This document shows, one piece after another, positions 46,090 to 59,148 of a DNA stretch of 64,000 nt. The stretch's first letter is position 1. Each line of letters starts with the position of its first letter. The stretch is from Phytophthora colocasiae. Lineage: Eukaryota; Oomycota; Peronosporomycetes; Peronosporales; Peronosporaceae. The notes beneath the pieces were generated by a model that was not told the DNA's origin, searched no databases, and worked only from the letters and a program-made list of their open reading frames with translations. Location of the stretch: NCBI GenBank assembly GCA_018806915.1, contig JAGKQI010000105.1, positions 2,542,001 through 2,606,000 on the forward strand, read 5' to 3'. The translations under genes were made by a program, and so were the position numbers.

Positions 46090-46180
46090 ACGGCGCCATG
46101 AGACTCCAACTGGATCAGTGCGGTCCGAGCGGTCCTCCAAGTCTGCAAGTTCCGGATCTACCCAGGTCGCGTTGAACACC

Positions 46181-48330
46181 ATGTACCAGCTTCAGAAGGT
46201 CATGGCGCGGATGGAGGACCAGCAAGGTTCTGCACTCGAGAAGATGTCTGGAGACCTGGACAGCAAGCTGGACCGACTGTTGGACTCCAAGTTCGAGAAG
46301 CTGTTCCCGAAGCAGGAGCCGACCCAAGTGTTCACTGCGCGTCCGGAAGTCCAGGCGGATTTTGGACGTCCAGATGGCCCCTCGTTGGAACTCGAACAGG
46401 ACCAGAGGGACACCACTCGGGACGTCAAGTCCAGGTCTAAGCCGTCGAAGGAGCTCCGCAGACTACAGCGAGAACTAGAAGAATCGGAAGCTACCCGGAA
46501 GAAGGAGCGCGAGGCATCTTTGGCTGTCCAGAAGTTCCTAGCTACGCAAGTCCGAGATCTTCGGGCAACGACAGCCAAGGAATTTGTGAAGCCAAAGGCG
46601 TCCGGACGCACTCCGGATATTCAAGATCGTCAGCCGTCTGGTCCAACGTCTTTGCACCAAGTATCCAGCGGCGCATCCCAGGGAGCATCTTCAGCCGATT
46701 CCCAGAAAACAGATGTTTTGGATCCGGATGGATTGCTGGCCGCTCAACTTGCGGCCGCCCTCCAAGTTGTCACACGGGAGACGAAAGCGCCCAAGACTCA
46801 CGAGGCGAAGGCGCCGACACAGCAGGCTCTGGTGGCGAGGAAAGATGCAGACGCTGGACGACGAAGTATGTCCGGACGGAGCTCGCGTGATGTCCAGAAG
46901 GGGTCGAAGGACACGTCCGGACGGAGCTCCTCGAGACGTTCAGATGTACCGAAGAAGACCTCGTCGAGGAAGGACAAGTCGTTGAGGAAGCCGTCCTCCA
47001 CCCGGAGGAAGAGATACTCCGACGATGATCCAAGTTCTTCCGGTTCGAGTTCGAGTTCGAGCAGTGATTCTGACTCTGGAAGCTCCGATAGCAGCTCATT
47101 CGAAGACGCAACTCCGGGACTCACGACAACGACTGGTCCGAATGGGACGACTACGTACCTGTTCAAGCCTTTCGTAAACGCGAGCACGTTGGAAGACTTC
47201 GACGAGAAGGCCGCGTTGTCCAATCGGATGCGCTGGTTAGAGCGATTTCAAAGTATGGCGGTTCAAGGCGGCTGGGCGGACAATGTCAAGATCTACGAAA
47301 TGAAGTTGAAGATGTCCCCGGCTGTCCGGAATTGGCGTGCGAATTTGGACTCCAAGGTGCGTCGGAAGTGGAAGCCCTTCTTGAAGGCATTCCGAGAGCG
47401 ATATTGCAAGGCGAAGACTTCGGATGCGGAACGTTATTACACGATGATCCAAAAGAAGTCGGAGACCCCGTTGGAGTTCTACTACCGATTGAACGGTGGC
47501 GGACCGAGCGGGTATTGAAACCGATGGATCGAGTAAGCGCCGCGAAGACCATCTGAAGGTTTTCATGAAGAAGCTTTTAGACTCCCGCCTCCGGACAACA
47601 CTCCAAGGTCAGCGTCTCCGAAGTCTGAAGGACGTCGAGTACGTCTTGAAACAGCATGAAGACTTGAATTTGGATGACGACTACGATACCCCTCCTCCAA
47701 AACGGGACTTCCGGGCGGACAATGTGTCCCGTGACAAACTCCGGTTGAAGCGGTCCGGACGGGCATATCTCACTCGGAGTGACGATACTTCGGACGATGA
47801 TGACCGTCATGTGACGTTCCAAGAAGATGAAGCCACAACCACTCCGGAAGCGAATGCGACTTCGACACCCGAACTCCGAGAGTTCAAACGTCACTTTTCC
47901 AACTATGGATGATCTTTCGGACGCAGTGTTCAAGATCCTTCAGGAAGGTGGATGGAAGTCTCGAAGTCCGAATGACCATACGGATTCCGGACGTCAAGGC
48001 CATCCGGACTCCAAGCGACAAGGATTCCGGAATCCGAATTACTCCGCGAGATATTGCGAGAATTGCCGGGGTTTTGGACATGTCAAGGAAGATTGCTGGG
48101 CGGACATTGAATGTGAAAGATGCCATCGAAAGGGGCATCCGCTCCGCTTCTGCCGGACTCGACAGTGTGAATTCTGCAACAAGTATCATGAAGGACCGTG
48201 TGGAGAGTTCAAGGCGTTCCAAGATATCAAGAACCTGATCCGACAAGGTGCGCTAGACATACCGACTGCCATCCGGAACCAACTTTTGGATCCGGAGGAC
48301 AATTCAGGGGAACAGCCGTCAAACCAATAA
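46181..48330 (+). pseudogene. gag, array copy 3
   Basis: ATG 46181; open without private defects through the coiled coil, Ser-rich linker and Retrotrans_gag core to the shared +1 G (near 47494), where the frame ends at 47518 and the next resumes. Two bases are missing near 47863, as in copy 2. The zinc knuckle part is then open to TAA at 48328-48330: two CCHC knuckles and a third Cys/His cluster CEFCNKYHEGPC. The end of gag overlaps an open pol frame by about 130 nt in the -1 direction, a common retroelement arrangement for Gag-Pol. Confidence 0.8.
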
Positions 48331-51300
48331 GCCCGCTGGATGGGGATCCAGAACGCGCCGGGCTGAAGAAACCCCCCGAATTGTGTGTGTTAGCGTATGT
48401 TGGACCAGAGTTGAAGCGACAGGTTAACCATCAATGCATGACGACAATTATCGATGACGACTCTCGTACTCCGGTTGGTAGTGACTTTGGCGATCCGGTC
48501 GGAGATGAACTTTCAGACGATTGGAATCCAGACAATCTGGATGACACCCCGTTGGAGTTCAGACTGAAACCGGGAGAAGGTTACGGATGGTGGGAAGAAC
48601 ACCGTTCGGACAGTTCAAAGAGAGTTGCGATGGTGCATGGTGCAGTGAACAACTGTCGGACCGACATCCTTTTGGACTCCGGAGCTTCTGTGAGCATGTT
48701 GAGCTTAGACCTTGCGCGTAGGCTCAAGCTCAAATTGAACTTTGAGAAGCAGCTCCGGGTGTCCGGATTGGGTGGAGTTCCAACCGTGATTACCGCCCGG
48801 ACCGAAGTGAAGATCACCCTTGGACTGAACGTGGTTTACGTTCTGGAATTATGGGTGGCGAACATCGGTGAAGGTGTTGACGTGTTACTTGGAATGGACT
48901 TCATGTACTCAGCTGGAGTACGACTGTGCGTTCGAGAAGGATTGGTTCAGTTGCCGGATGAAGAAAACGTGATGTTGTCTGGTCGGACATTCGACCAGCA
49001 AAGGAAAGGACTACGGTTGGACGTTCGACCGTCAGGGACGATATGCCTCCAACCGGGTGAGCAGACTGTCATTCGGATTAACTACGGTCAGAGTAACCCA
49101 CAGCGCGATGTTGTGTGGGCTGGTCGTGGTGACCGTTGGTTGACTCAACTCATCTATGGAGCGAAGTCCTGGCGGTTGCAGTCCGAGTGGTGAATATCTC
49201 GGAGAAGGATGTTTGGCTTGGGACGAATACTACTGTGGCTCAGATTGTAGAGTATGGGTGTTACCCGTTCGGAAGATTTGTTCGGCCCGGACTTCGGAGG
49301 TACCGTGAGTGGGAAGTGCTCATTTACGAGAATACGAATTCCAGACAGGAGCAGCTCCGACAGGAGAAGTACCTCCAAATGATGTCCGAGTCTGCGCCGC
49401 CGTCGGTCCAAAGACCGAAATATCCATGGCCGAAGAAGTTGTTGACACGGTCGCCGCGTGGGAGTACCAGGGTTCATATGGTCCAACGGCAGATTCCACC
49501 GTCGGAAGTCCAGAAGGTGTTACATCCAGAAGTTGCAGATTCTGTTACCGAACAGCCAGAAGATGCTGGAGTCACCCCGATGATGTGTCTGATGGAGGCA
49601 GTAATGATTGTCCTACCAACGATGAGCCTGTTGGAAGTTCGGATGATGAGGATTTTTTCGATGTGATTAGCATGGATGATAAAGGTGTACCCGTGGAACG
49701 ATCGACAAAATTGACGATTTTGGAAAGATCAGGCGGTGATCCAACTGGAGATTTAGATGATGATGAATTTTTCGACGCGATTAGTGATGCTGACGGAGAA
49801 TGCTTTCCGGAAGAAACGTTGGTTGAAGAACTCGAATCTGAAGATGTCCAGTCGGAGGCTGAGTCCAAGTTGGACGTGGTAAATCGAGCCATCCGGAAGC
49901 TAGAGACCAAGTTCGTCCGATGCCTGCACGTGAATGCCGAAGAGTTGAACTTGGAGCCAGCCGTATATGTACATGAGGGAAGCGACATGTTGTCCCAGTT
50001 GCGTGAGCAGCTGGTTATGCTTCCGGAAATACATGAGCTGACTCCAAAGTGTGATATCGAATCGGCCGATGTAGGTGAACCGGGAAAACTACTCCAGAAG
50101 AGGAACGTAAACTTCGGGACATTCTGAAGCGCCATCGGAGTATTTTCCTGGGAGACGGTAATGCGGCTCCTGCTCCGGCCAGAGGTGTGATATGCGACTT
50201 GGACGTCGGGTCGGCAAAACCTGTCGCTCAACGACCCCGATCGATAGCTCCTCACTTGGCGATCAAGGTGTACGAGTTGCTCAAGAAGCTTCTGGAGACA
50301 GGTCTGATTGAACATTCCGAAAGCCCATGGGCCTCTCCAATCGTCATTGTTCTGAAGAAGAATGGGGTCGACATCCGGATGTGCATTGACTACCGGGTCG
50401 TGAATGGATTCATTTTACTGTCGAACTACCCGCTACCTCTGATCGACGATTTGCTGATTGGATTTGAAAGTGCGATGTGGTTTATGAGTCTTGACATGGC
50501 CAGTGGATTCTGGGCCATCCGGATGTCCGAGAGGGCGAAACTGATCTCGGCTTTCGTATGTCCGTTTGGACACTTCCAATGGGTGAGAATGCCATTTGGA
50601 CTGGAACTAGTCTACCAGGCGGTTATCAACAATTGTCTGTGGGGTTTTGTCCGACTCCCGCCAGAGGAAGAAGCTGAAGTTCAACCGGAGGTTATGGAAT
50701 TTCTGGGATTGGTCCGACCTGAGCATTCACTTTTGGACGATCGACCCGTTGGAGTTCAAGTGCCGAACCTGTCGGACACCATGACAGTCTTCCAACGGAA
50801 CATCCCTGCTCCGTCACAGATGAGCCCGGTGTTAGGTCGAAGTTCGTATATCGACGACATTGCTCATGGTGCTCCAACATGGGACCAGCTATGCGAAGAC
50901 TTGAACGCACTTCTGTTTCGACTCCGATATTGGAACATCTCGGTGAGCCTTCCGAAGAGCGAGTTTGGAAAACTGACCATCCCGTACTTGTCCCACGAGA
51001 TCAGTGCGGAGGGTATCAGAGCGACTCCAAAATCGCGAAGGGCGTTTTGGACCTACCATTTCCGAACACTCTGAAAGGGGTCCAATCGTTCCTTGGAAGT
51101 TTGAACTATTATCACAAGTTCATCGAAGATTTTCCGGTGGTCGCCGCAGTGTTGTATGAGTTAACTGATGAGCAGATCAAGTCCGGCCGGAACTTGGATC
51201 AGGCCAAGGAAGCGTTCGGACTTCTGAAGCACAAGATCGTTTCGACTCCACTGCTTCGACACCCCGACCGGACTCTCGGACCGTTCGTGATCATCCCGCA

Positions 51301-54262
51301 TGCAAATGCTTGGGCGGCTTGCGCTGTCTTGGGCCAGGAGTATGATGGTGTAATCCATCCGGTCAGATATACCGGTCGCGTTCTGAACGACTCTGAACTG
51401 CGATATCACATTGCGGAAAAGGAGGTCATCGCAATACTGAGAGTACTCCAAGTTTTCCGGACGCTGGTTGAACAGTCCAAGTTGATCGTGTACACACGGT
51501 ACTCCGTCTTGAAGTGGGTTATCAATTCCAAGTCGGCGGATGGACGGTGTGTACCCTGGGGACTCACACTGTCCCACTGGAATTTGGACATTCGGAAGGT
51601 CCAACGGGATGAAGATGGTTTAGCGGCCATTATGGGCGCCGGAATCACTCCTCGTGAACACTTGACGAAATCTCGGAATCGTTGATTCCACTGAAGGGAC
51701 GCATCCGGAAACCACCAGTGATGAGTATCGAGATGTTGGAGTCCGACTACGAAGGCGTCGTTCTGAGTTTCGACGGAGCTGCCAAGACCTCCAACCGGAA
51801 GGGCAGTTGTGGATGCATCCTTTGGAAGTTACCCGGTTGGACTATCCTCGAAGCTCGAGGTTTCATCTTGGAAGATGTCACCGTGAACGATGCCGAGTAC
51901 CACGGCCTTCTGAAAGGTATGCTGATGGCGTCCGATCGGAAGGTCCAAGAGTTAGTTATCGTTGGAGATTCTCGGATCGTGATTCAACAAGTTCAGGGTC
52001 TGATCAACTGCAATCAACCACACCTCCAAAAACACCTTGCGGAGGCGGGAGGTTTTGAAGGCAAAGTTCCAGAGGGTCCGACTGGTGCATCTCAAGCGAG
52101 ACTACAACCAGGCCGCCGACTATCTCACTTCCAAGACTTTACTCTTGGGAGCGTCATGGGATGTCGAGGATGAAAGTGACCTACGTCATTTGGAGTACGT
52201 ATCCAAGATTCCGGAAAAGTTGATGAAGCCTGAGGTTCCGGAAGTCAAGATCACTCCAAAAGACAACGGACCAGTTGAACCTCCGGATGGTCATACTCTG
52301 AAAGATGAACCGCCAGATGATCAGCCTTCAAGTTCTGTGCGCATGAGTGCCCAGGGGCCAGCGGACGACATCCAAGTTGGTGGAAGTTCAGATGACAATC
52401 CTCGGGTTGGAGAAAATCTCACTGGATCAGAATCTGCCCCCCTGACGTTCGCCGCTCGAGTCATGGCTGCATTAGCTCAGAATAATGATGAACCGGTTGG
52501 ACGTCCAGATGGACCTCCAATGGGACCACTGGAGTTCCAGGCAGAGCGATGGCGGAGGATCAAGGTCCACCAAGACGCTGACGAGTACTTGTCTGAGCTG
52601 AAGTCATTTCTGAAAGGAGAGTTCCAACGGTTCTCCCCCCGGAGACTCCGAAAGATTGCCAAGGTCGCAGACCTGTTCACGTTGGACAGTCGGGATGTGC
52701 TGTACCGGATGACTACTGTCACCCAGAAGCGTCCACGCGATTTTTTGGGTGATTTGAGGTTGGTTGTTCCGGAGTCACTCCGGTCGGATATGCTACATTA
52801 TGCCCATGAGGATTTCCAAGGTGGTCACCAAGGTATCCGTCGGACTCACGAAAAGTTACTCTTGGAGTTCTACTGGCCTGGAATGTATGCGGATGTTGAA
52901 CGGCATGTGAAGGAGTGTGTGGATTGTGCCAGTGGAAAGGGACGACCTCCAAATGGAGTTCCGTCGCCTGGAAACATCGAACCGGCATATCCATTCCAAG
53001 TGGTGTCGATGGATTTCGTCACTCATCTTCCGAAGTCGGCTCGTGGGAATACGTTCTTATTATTGTTCCAAGATATGTTCTCCGGATATGTCATGTGCAA
53101 ACCAATGAGTTCAACGACTGCCCAAGATGTTGCTGAAGTCTACGAGCAAGTGGTCTTCCAAAAGTTTGGTGCCAGTTCGATGATCCGACATGACCAAGAT
53201 CCAAGGTTCATGAGTGCGGTGTTCGGATGTTTCCGAAATCTACTTGGAAGTCTTCAACGGCTACTTTGGGATATCGCCCTCAGGCGAACGGTCAACAAGA
53301 ACGGTCAGTCCAAACGGTCGTCCAAAGTATCCGAGGTTACATCATGGAAGCGGATCAGTCCGACTGGGACGACCATGTTGAACGGTTGATGTTCGCTTTG
53401 AACACTTCGTTTGATGCCACCCGGTTGGAGACTCCCTTTTACTTGGTGCACGGCTGGGACGCCCGGAGTACGATTTCGGCAATGTTGGGTCCAAAGGCCA
53501 ATAGCCTTCCGGAGCGCTCAGCCTATGAGTGGAGACGTAGTGTGCAACGTGACTACAGTTACGCTGTTGCGTTCGCTGAAGATCTCCAAAAGAAGGCCAA
53601 GAGGCGCCGGTCGGAGGTCCAAACGCAAAAGTGGAAGGAACTGTCCGACCGGTTGAAGTCCGGGTTCGAAAAGGGAGATTCAGTCTGGCTGTACATTCCG
53701 AAGGTTCAAACGGGACTTAGTCGAAAATTGGCTCACATGTGGCATGGACCTTTCCGGATTGAAGAGGAGCACGATGACTTCCGAGTGAAGCTCAAGGTTG
53801 AGGACACGGGTTACCGTGTCAACTCTTGGAGTCCACATCAGTCGCCTGAAGCCACGAGCCATCTTTCCGAAACGTCCAACCGTGGAAGTCCAACCGGACG
53901 ATGACGATGATTTCGACGCTGCCTTGCTTCCCGAAGACAGTTGGGAACCGGATGTCGGAAACAACGAGTATGAGGTCGAAAAGATCTTGGATCTCCGATG
54001 GTCCAAGCGGACCCGAACTTCCAAAAGAGTCCGAGAGTATCAGGTCAAGTGGAAAGGTTACGACGAACCAGAATGGCTACCTGTGTCGCAACTTAGCTGC
54101 GGTGCCCTGCTCTATGAGTTCAATCAAGGAGCAAGAGCGCGGGCGAGATTCCAAGCGACGCAGGCAGGGGACGATCATCCTCGGCTTAGACGTCCAACAA
54201 GTCTTATAGCATGTTGGACGTCCGGGTGGTGTGACTATTGGAACTGTTACGACGGACATTGA
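48331..54262 (+). pseudogene. pol, array copy 3; protease and RT core open
   Basis: Protease region is open in one frame from before the gag stop (about 48198) to 49193, with LLDSGASVSML and VLLGMDFM. Breaks occur near 49171, 49575 and 50088. RT is open from about 50187 to 51074 including MCIDYR, MSLDMASG, MPFGLELVYQ and YIDD; this copy lacks the base loss seen here in copies 1 and 2, but still lacks the NAP residues. The frame breaks near 51031 and 51663, both shared with copy 2, and near 52047 inside the second RNase H. Integrase zinc finger and catalytic Asp (SMDFV) are intact, with a lost G near 53259 before the catalytic Glu. Chromodomain is intact, but a lost base near 54180 removes the usual stop and adds a tail to 54262. 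Confidence 0.92.
54189..54222. terminator. Hairpin at the pol end, copy 3
   Basis: Same 11-bp stem and 12-nt loop as in copies 1 and 2; here pol reads through it because of the base loss just upstream. Confidence 0.5.
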
Positions 54263-54485
54263 TTTGATTTTGATTGTACCTTTTGGAGTGTTCGAGTGAC
54301 TGTGGACATGTTAGAGATTGGAGTTTTCGAATGGTGAAAATTGGAGACGAGATGGCGAGCTATGACGAGATGGAACAGTGATGGAAATGAAGGTGAGTGT
54401 ATTCTGGATGATTATTGTGGGGTCACTACGTATGAAATATGCAAGACTACGAAGGCATCCAGATGGAAAACACTCGCTTGGACTT

Positions 54486-57400
54486 TCATAGTGCCCACAG
54501 GTCAGAGAACTTCACGCGTTGTCCGGCCGGAATCAACTTGGCACGAACGTCTGGTGGGAGGTGCGCAATGCGCTCCTTGTCCGACTTGGAATGGCTCCAT
54601 TGGGCTCGTCCAGGTTCACGCTTGTCTAAGATCTTCAACTGCTCTTGGACAGTATACGGCGCCGAAGTGTCCGGGTTGACGTGCTTTGGATCCATGAGAA
54701 TCCAGTGGCACAGCTTGTGCGGGTACGCCCAGATGCCAGGCTCCATCCAAAGTGAGTCCGGGATGTCGGGATCCAGCTCCGTTTGGAGTGCGAGAACGCG
54801 CTTCCGGAAGGACGCTTGGTGGTTCGACCGATCGTTCTGCATCTGACGTACGAGAGCGGGAGCATCGGCCGAACCATCCAATGTCAACCAGTGACCAGCG
54901 TTCCAGAACGACCGGACATTCCGTGAGACGAACTTGATCCACCGACCCAACGCTTCCACCGTTTCATCCGAGAGGTCATCGCGCTTGTGAAAGAAGAACG
55001 TTTGGGTTCGGTTGGAGAACATCTCACTCCAAGGTGCGTCCGCCATGAGCTGCTGGATCTCTGAGAACTTGGTTGTCGAACGGGACTTCAAGATCTTGAT
55101 GTCCCAACGGTTGGGTGCGTAGTCCGGGAATCCAAACGTCTGGAGCGACACCCCATACATGGGGTCCCCACGCTTCACCCGGACCCCGTAGTGCAGCCAC
55201 GACTTGTTCTCGTCGTCCGGGCTCTCGATCACTTCTTTCTCCGACTGGGTAAGGTCTTCGTAGTCCTTCCGAGCGAGAGCCGTCCGGGCAGACTTCGTCC
55301 GACGAGACTTCTTGGAGGATTTCGGCGTGGCAGGTGTGCTGCTGGAGCTCAGACGACGGCGTGCAGAACGTGGAGGAGTCTTGATATCTTCCTCCTCCTT
55401 CTTCTTCTTCGGCATTTCCGTCGTCGTCCGGGTGGAAGTCCTCGTCCTTGGACTTGTCATCCTTGTCTTCGACCAGAGCTTCAGGATCGGGATCTTCCTC
55501 AACTCCAGACTCGCCTTCCACCATTGGACCCCAGAACTCCGGCTGAACATCTTGTTCCACGAGATTAGCCAGAATGGCATCGGCCATACTGAAGTAGCGG
55601 CGAGGGACGTACTTTGTCCAGTGGACGTCGTCCAGTGCATTCCAGTACATCATCCGGACAAGCATCGAGAGGAGGACATCCAACTGGAAGCCAAAGTGAG
55701 CCGAGCGATCATCGTTCAGCCACTCGATCACAGTTGGAAACGGGACGCCCGTGCAAATCAGCATCTGGACGTCCAAACGGAGATCCTCCCAAGCAACCGG
55801 GTGATCTGCCAGAGACTTCCGAGCCTTCTCCACAGTCCAAGACAACGGGTACTTGTCGGAGAGACAGTCTTCGTTAGAGTGAGCAATCCACCCATCGGGT
55901 CGCTCTTGAACCTCCTCTGGAGCCTTTCGAGACTTCTTGCGGCGCTTGGAGCTTGAAGGTCCGGCTGGAGGTCTAGATCGCTTCTTGGAGGACGACGAAC
56001 CGGAAGACTTGGACGAATCCTTCGTCAGGTCGATCTCGTCGCCGGCCGGAGGATCGCTCTCCTTGGACTCATCACCGTCTTCCGAACGAGGGAGTTGCGT
56101 GAATGGCGGGAACGTGTGCCGAGTGTCATCTGGAGTCATCACAGTAATCATGGTACGCCAGGACGACGGCACTGGGACCCCATCGCGAAAGTGAATCAAA
56201 AGTTCCAAGAGACGCTCCCAGTTCAACTGGAGCTCAGAATTTCCATTTCCACCGTGACCGAGAAAGTTCATGAGTCCAACCGGACTGAAGGATTGACAAG
56301 ACTTGGCGGCGGCTAGTTGTTGTTGCAGGTCTCGAACCTGACGCTGGAGACTTTGCTTGTCGCGCTTGTGTTCTTGGATGAGCTGTAAAGTGTCAGCTCG
56401 GAAGTTCTGCACGAGTTCCTCCTTCTCGGCTGCCGACATCGATACAAGCCGTTCGAGGGCTTGGATTTTCAGCTGAGACTCACGTTTCAAGTTGTCCAAG
56501 GAATCCTGGACGGCCAGTGCATCCGTCACCGCCGCGTCTGTATCTTCGAACAGTGTCTGGTTCCGGGTGAGCTTCTGGATGACGCGACGAAGGAGAGAGA
56601 CCGTCCCGAACACGCGACGCGCGAGACCTTCGGGTTCGAACTGCGTCACGATAGACGCAACTTCCCGTCGGACCAGCAGGTTGTTCATTTCGGAATCCAG
56701 GGCATCCCCATCCAGAGGACGACCTCGGGGCACCAGCACGCGATAGTCCAAGTTCACTTTATCATCGAAGAACTGGAACAACTCGGACTTCTCTGCAGTT
56801 GACAGACTCTCCAGCTGGACCATGCCCTCCAGACCACCATACCCATCTTGGACGAAGACACCAGGCTCCAAGTGGCGATCTGCCAATGGGACTCCAGCGA
56901 TACGGACGCGCTCGTCGGAGCTCATGTCCTCCAAAGTGTAATGACCGGGCCCCAACGTGAGAGTGGATACAGCCTTGCGCTTGAACAATCCGATGCTGGA
57001 GGCCTCTCTGATGGTCACGAGCGAGCCAGGTACCTTCGCCGTGTCTGGGAAAGCAGGTGCAGGAGGCTCCGACGCGTGGCCACTGCCGTCGTCCTCCTCC
57101 CTGAAGTCATCCTCAGCCGTGGAATCGCCGGGAGCCGCTCCGGCAGACACTTCCGTGCCGCCACCACCGTCGTCGTCGGCGCCAGTCGCTGCAGGAGCAT
57201 CAGAAGATGCGCGTGAAGGCGAGGCGCCTGTCGCAGGTGCGTCGGACGCCGAGGCGCTGCTTGGGGTCGCCATCGATGCGTTCAAGAGCTTGGAAATCGG
57301 GTTATGATTGGCGAACTGCCGTTTGGATTTGATTTGAGTCGTGATTGGGTAACTTGGGACGGGGCGCAGAAAGGAAGCGACCTCCGCCAGTTGAAGAACG

Positions 57401-57570
57401 GAATTGGAGTTTGCCGAGAAAGGAGAAATTCTGTTGTACTGAACTTTCGTGGACACAAAGCTCCCGCCGGACTGATCGACCTTTTTGGACTGAATATTCC
57501 GACCGAACCGACCTGAAGGTTTAGACTGACTGGGAGTTTTGCAAGATGATGTCGCCCCACTTCGTCTCAT
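54486..57570 (-). pseudogene. Antisense ORF, array copy 3
   Basis: ATG 57570. Open for about 725 codons until an extra C near 55398, in the run coding for the Glu stretch, shifts the frame; the proper frame is then legible to its full C-terminus FSDLWAL at 54486. One visible substitution near 57427 changes the N-terminus (YNRISPF for YNRRSPF). All other blocks match copy 2. Confidence 0.75.
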
Positions 57571-57616
57571 CGTGTCCTTTCACCTCGAGAGTAAATTTCT
57601 CAATGAGAGCACATGA

Positions 57617-57629
57617 CGAGAGGGACGGT
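57617..57629 (+). other. Polypurine tract, copy 3
   Basis: Same sequence as in copies 1 and 2, abutting LTR 4. Confidence 0.6.
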
Positions 57630-59144
57630 TGTGAAGATGTGGCTCCAGTTTTTACGGAGTAAATACCCCAGCTACGCTCTGATTGGCTCTGAAAGTACTA
57701 TATTGGGACGCTGCGAGCCAAGGAGGATTGAATGGACGAAATAAATGTGGATTCCGGAGAGCCCAGGCGAAGTCAGTCCAAGATCTCCAGTTGGGACTCC
57801 AAGTGGTATACGTCCGGTTGGACGTACATACTCAAGTCAAGTGATTTCCTGGACTGCCGCCTTCTGCCCAGTTGACAGTTACCTGATTTCGAGATATTGG
57901 AGTTACTTTTGGATGTCCAAGTGGAAGATGGCTGTTTGGATTGAACAGGTCCAACCGGACCAGTCCAGATTTGTACCCAGAGTCCAACCGGAATAGCCCT
58001 GATTTGTACCCACGATCGGCCGTTGAAGATCCGACCATACTAGACCCAAGTGTTTTCCGACCGACCAAGACGACCGACCATGATCTGTTCGGCACAGCTG
58101 GAATTCGGCCATGTTCTTCGGTGTTCTTCGGATGTGTCAGGTCGCCTCCGGATAAGCACGCCTCTACCTATAGTGAAACCAAGTCTATTTTGCATGTTTA
58201 GCTTTACAACGGATAGTTATATATTAAAGAGAGTTCAATTTGCCACCAAGGGCGCAAGTGGAAGAGCGGGAGGTTTCCCATAAGCCACCACTGTGAGCAC
58301 TGCCGACCAGCCTCGAAGTCGAGGGCTCGGAGTCAGCGAACAAGCGTCAGGCCGCGTCGACTATCGTCACCGCCGCGTGAATCTCCGCCAGGTTAAGACC
58401 AAGTTGGGAAGGTGATCCGGGCGGCGATTCCTGGGCGTGACCCCTCCCATTTCATATTCCAGTTGGACATTCCAAACGGTCGTTTGGTTTGTACATTTCA
58501 TATTACAACTGCGTTTTAGGAGGTTATTAGTAGTCACCCCTGAAATTGATTGATTGACTGCTGTGTGATTGGACTGTATTTGTGTGTGTGTATTTTGGAG
58601 TGCTCTATAGTATTCCTGGTACATTTGGATAATTGTCTTCTGGGAGTCCAAGTGGACTTGCCAGAAGTGGTGCGCTAAAGGACCCCGGGATTGTGCCAGT
58701 GTCCCGGTTGGAGTGTCCAACGTCGTACTGGCATTTGGAGTGCCCACCGCTCAAGGGCCGGAAAGAATAAGAAGCGGCTGTATATTTGCATTTAACTCTC
58801 TTGTATATTGGTTATCTGTTGTTGGAAGGCTTTGCTAATAGTCTCTCACCTGCATTCAGACTTAACCACTGCATTTGGAAGTGCATTAGCACTCTACATC
58901 TGGATCCAGTCAAGCTTTTGGAAGTAACTCATCCAGGTGGAACTCCTCGCGTTCGAAGACAAACGACACCTACGAGGGTAGTCACAAGGTCACACGCCAA
59001 CCCTCTTTCCGGATACCCATTTGGATCCCGGTTGGAGGTTCTGACTTTCGTTAGTCCGACCGGACATCTTTCCAGTCGGACTTATTTTCCGGAAGACACG
59101 CTATACGCACCTGGGCGGGAAAAGTGTTCACCCACTTCGCCACA
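57630..59144 (+). repeat. Array LTR 4 (1515 bp)
   Basis: Right-hand end of the array, ending CGCCACA before CACG. Private GGAATAG near 57991. Shares TGCTCTATAG with LTR 1, as expected if both descend from the original insertion pair. Confidence 0.95.
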
Positions 59145-59148
59145 CACG
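59145..59148. repeat. Target-site duplication CACG, right copy (inner array)
   Basis: Matches 11992-11995. Also codes for the Val at the joint of outer gag. Confidence 0.9.

Larger units (their letters stand above)
11996..59144 (+). mobile_element. Tandem array of a large Ty3/gypsy element: four LTRs, three internal regions
   Basis: Four nearly identical LTRs (11996-13506, 27203-28713, 42412-43924, 57630-59144) separate three internal regions of 13,696, 13,698 and 13,705 bp. Spacing between LTR starts is 15,207, 15,209 and 15,218 bp. Only the outer ends have a target duplication (CACG), so the array descends from one insertion. Each unit carries ORF1, gag, pol with two RNase H domains, integrase and chromodomain on the plus strand, and a long ORF on the minus strand. 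Copies 2 and 3 share more variants with each other than with copy 1. Unequal recombination between LTRs is the simplest origin; private variants in every copy argue against a pure assembly duplication. Confidence 0.95.

Noticed and set aside
13613..57570. Three independent insertions of the same family in a row
   Set aside because: Internal LTRs have no target duplications and are directly shared by neighbouring internal regions.
11996..59144. CRISPR or satellite array
   Set aside because: The repeat unit is 15 kb with a full retrotransposon gene set; spacing reflects LTR element structure.
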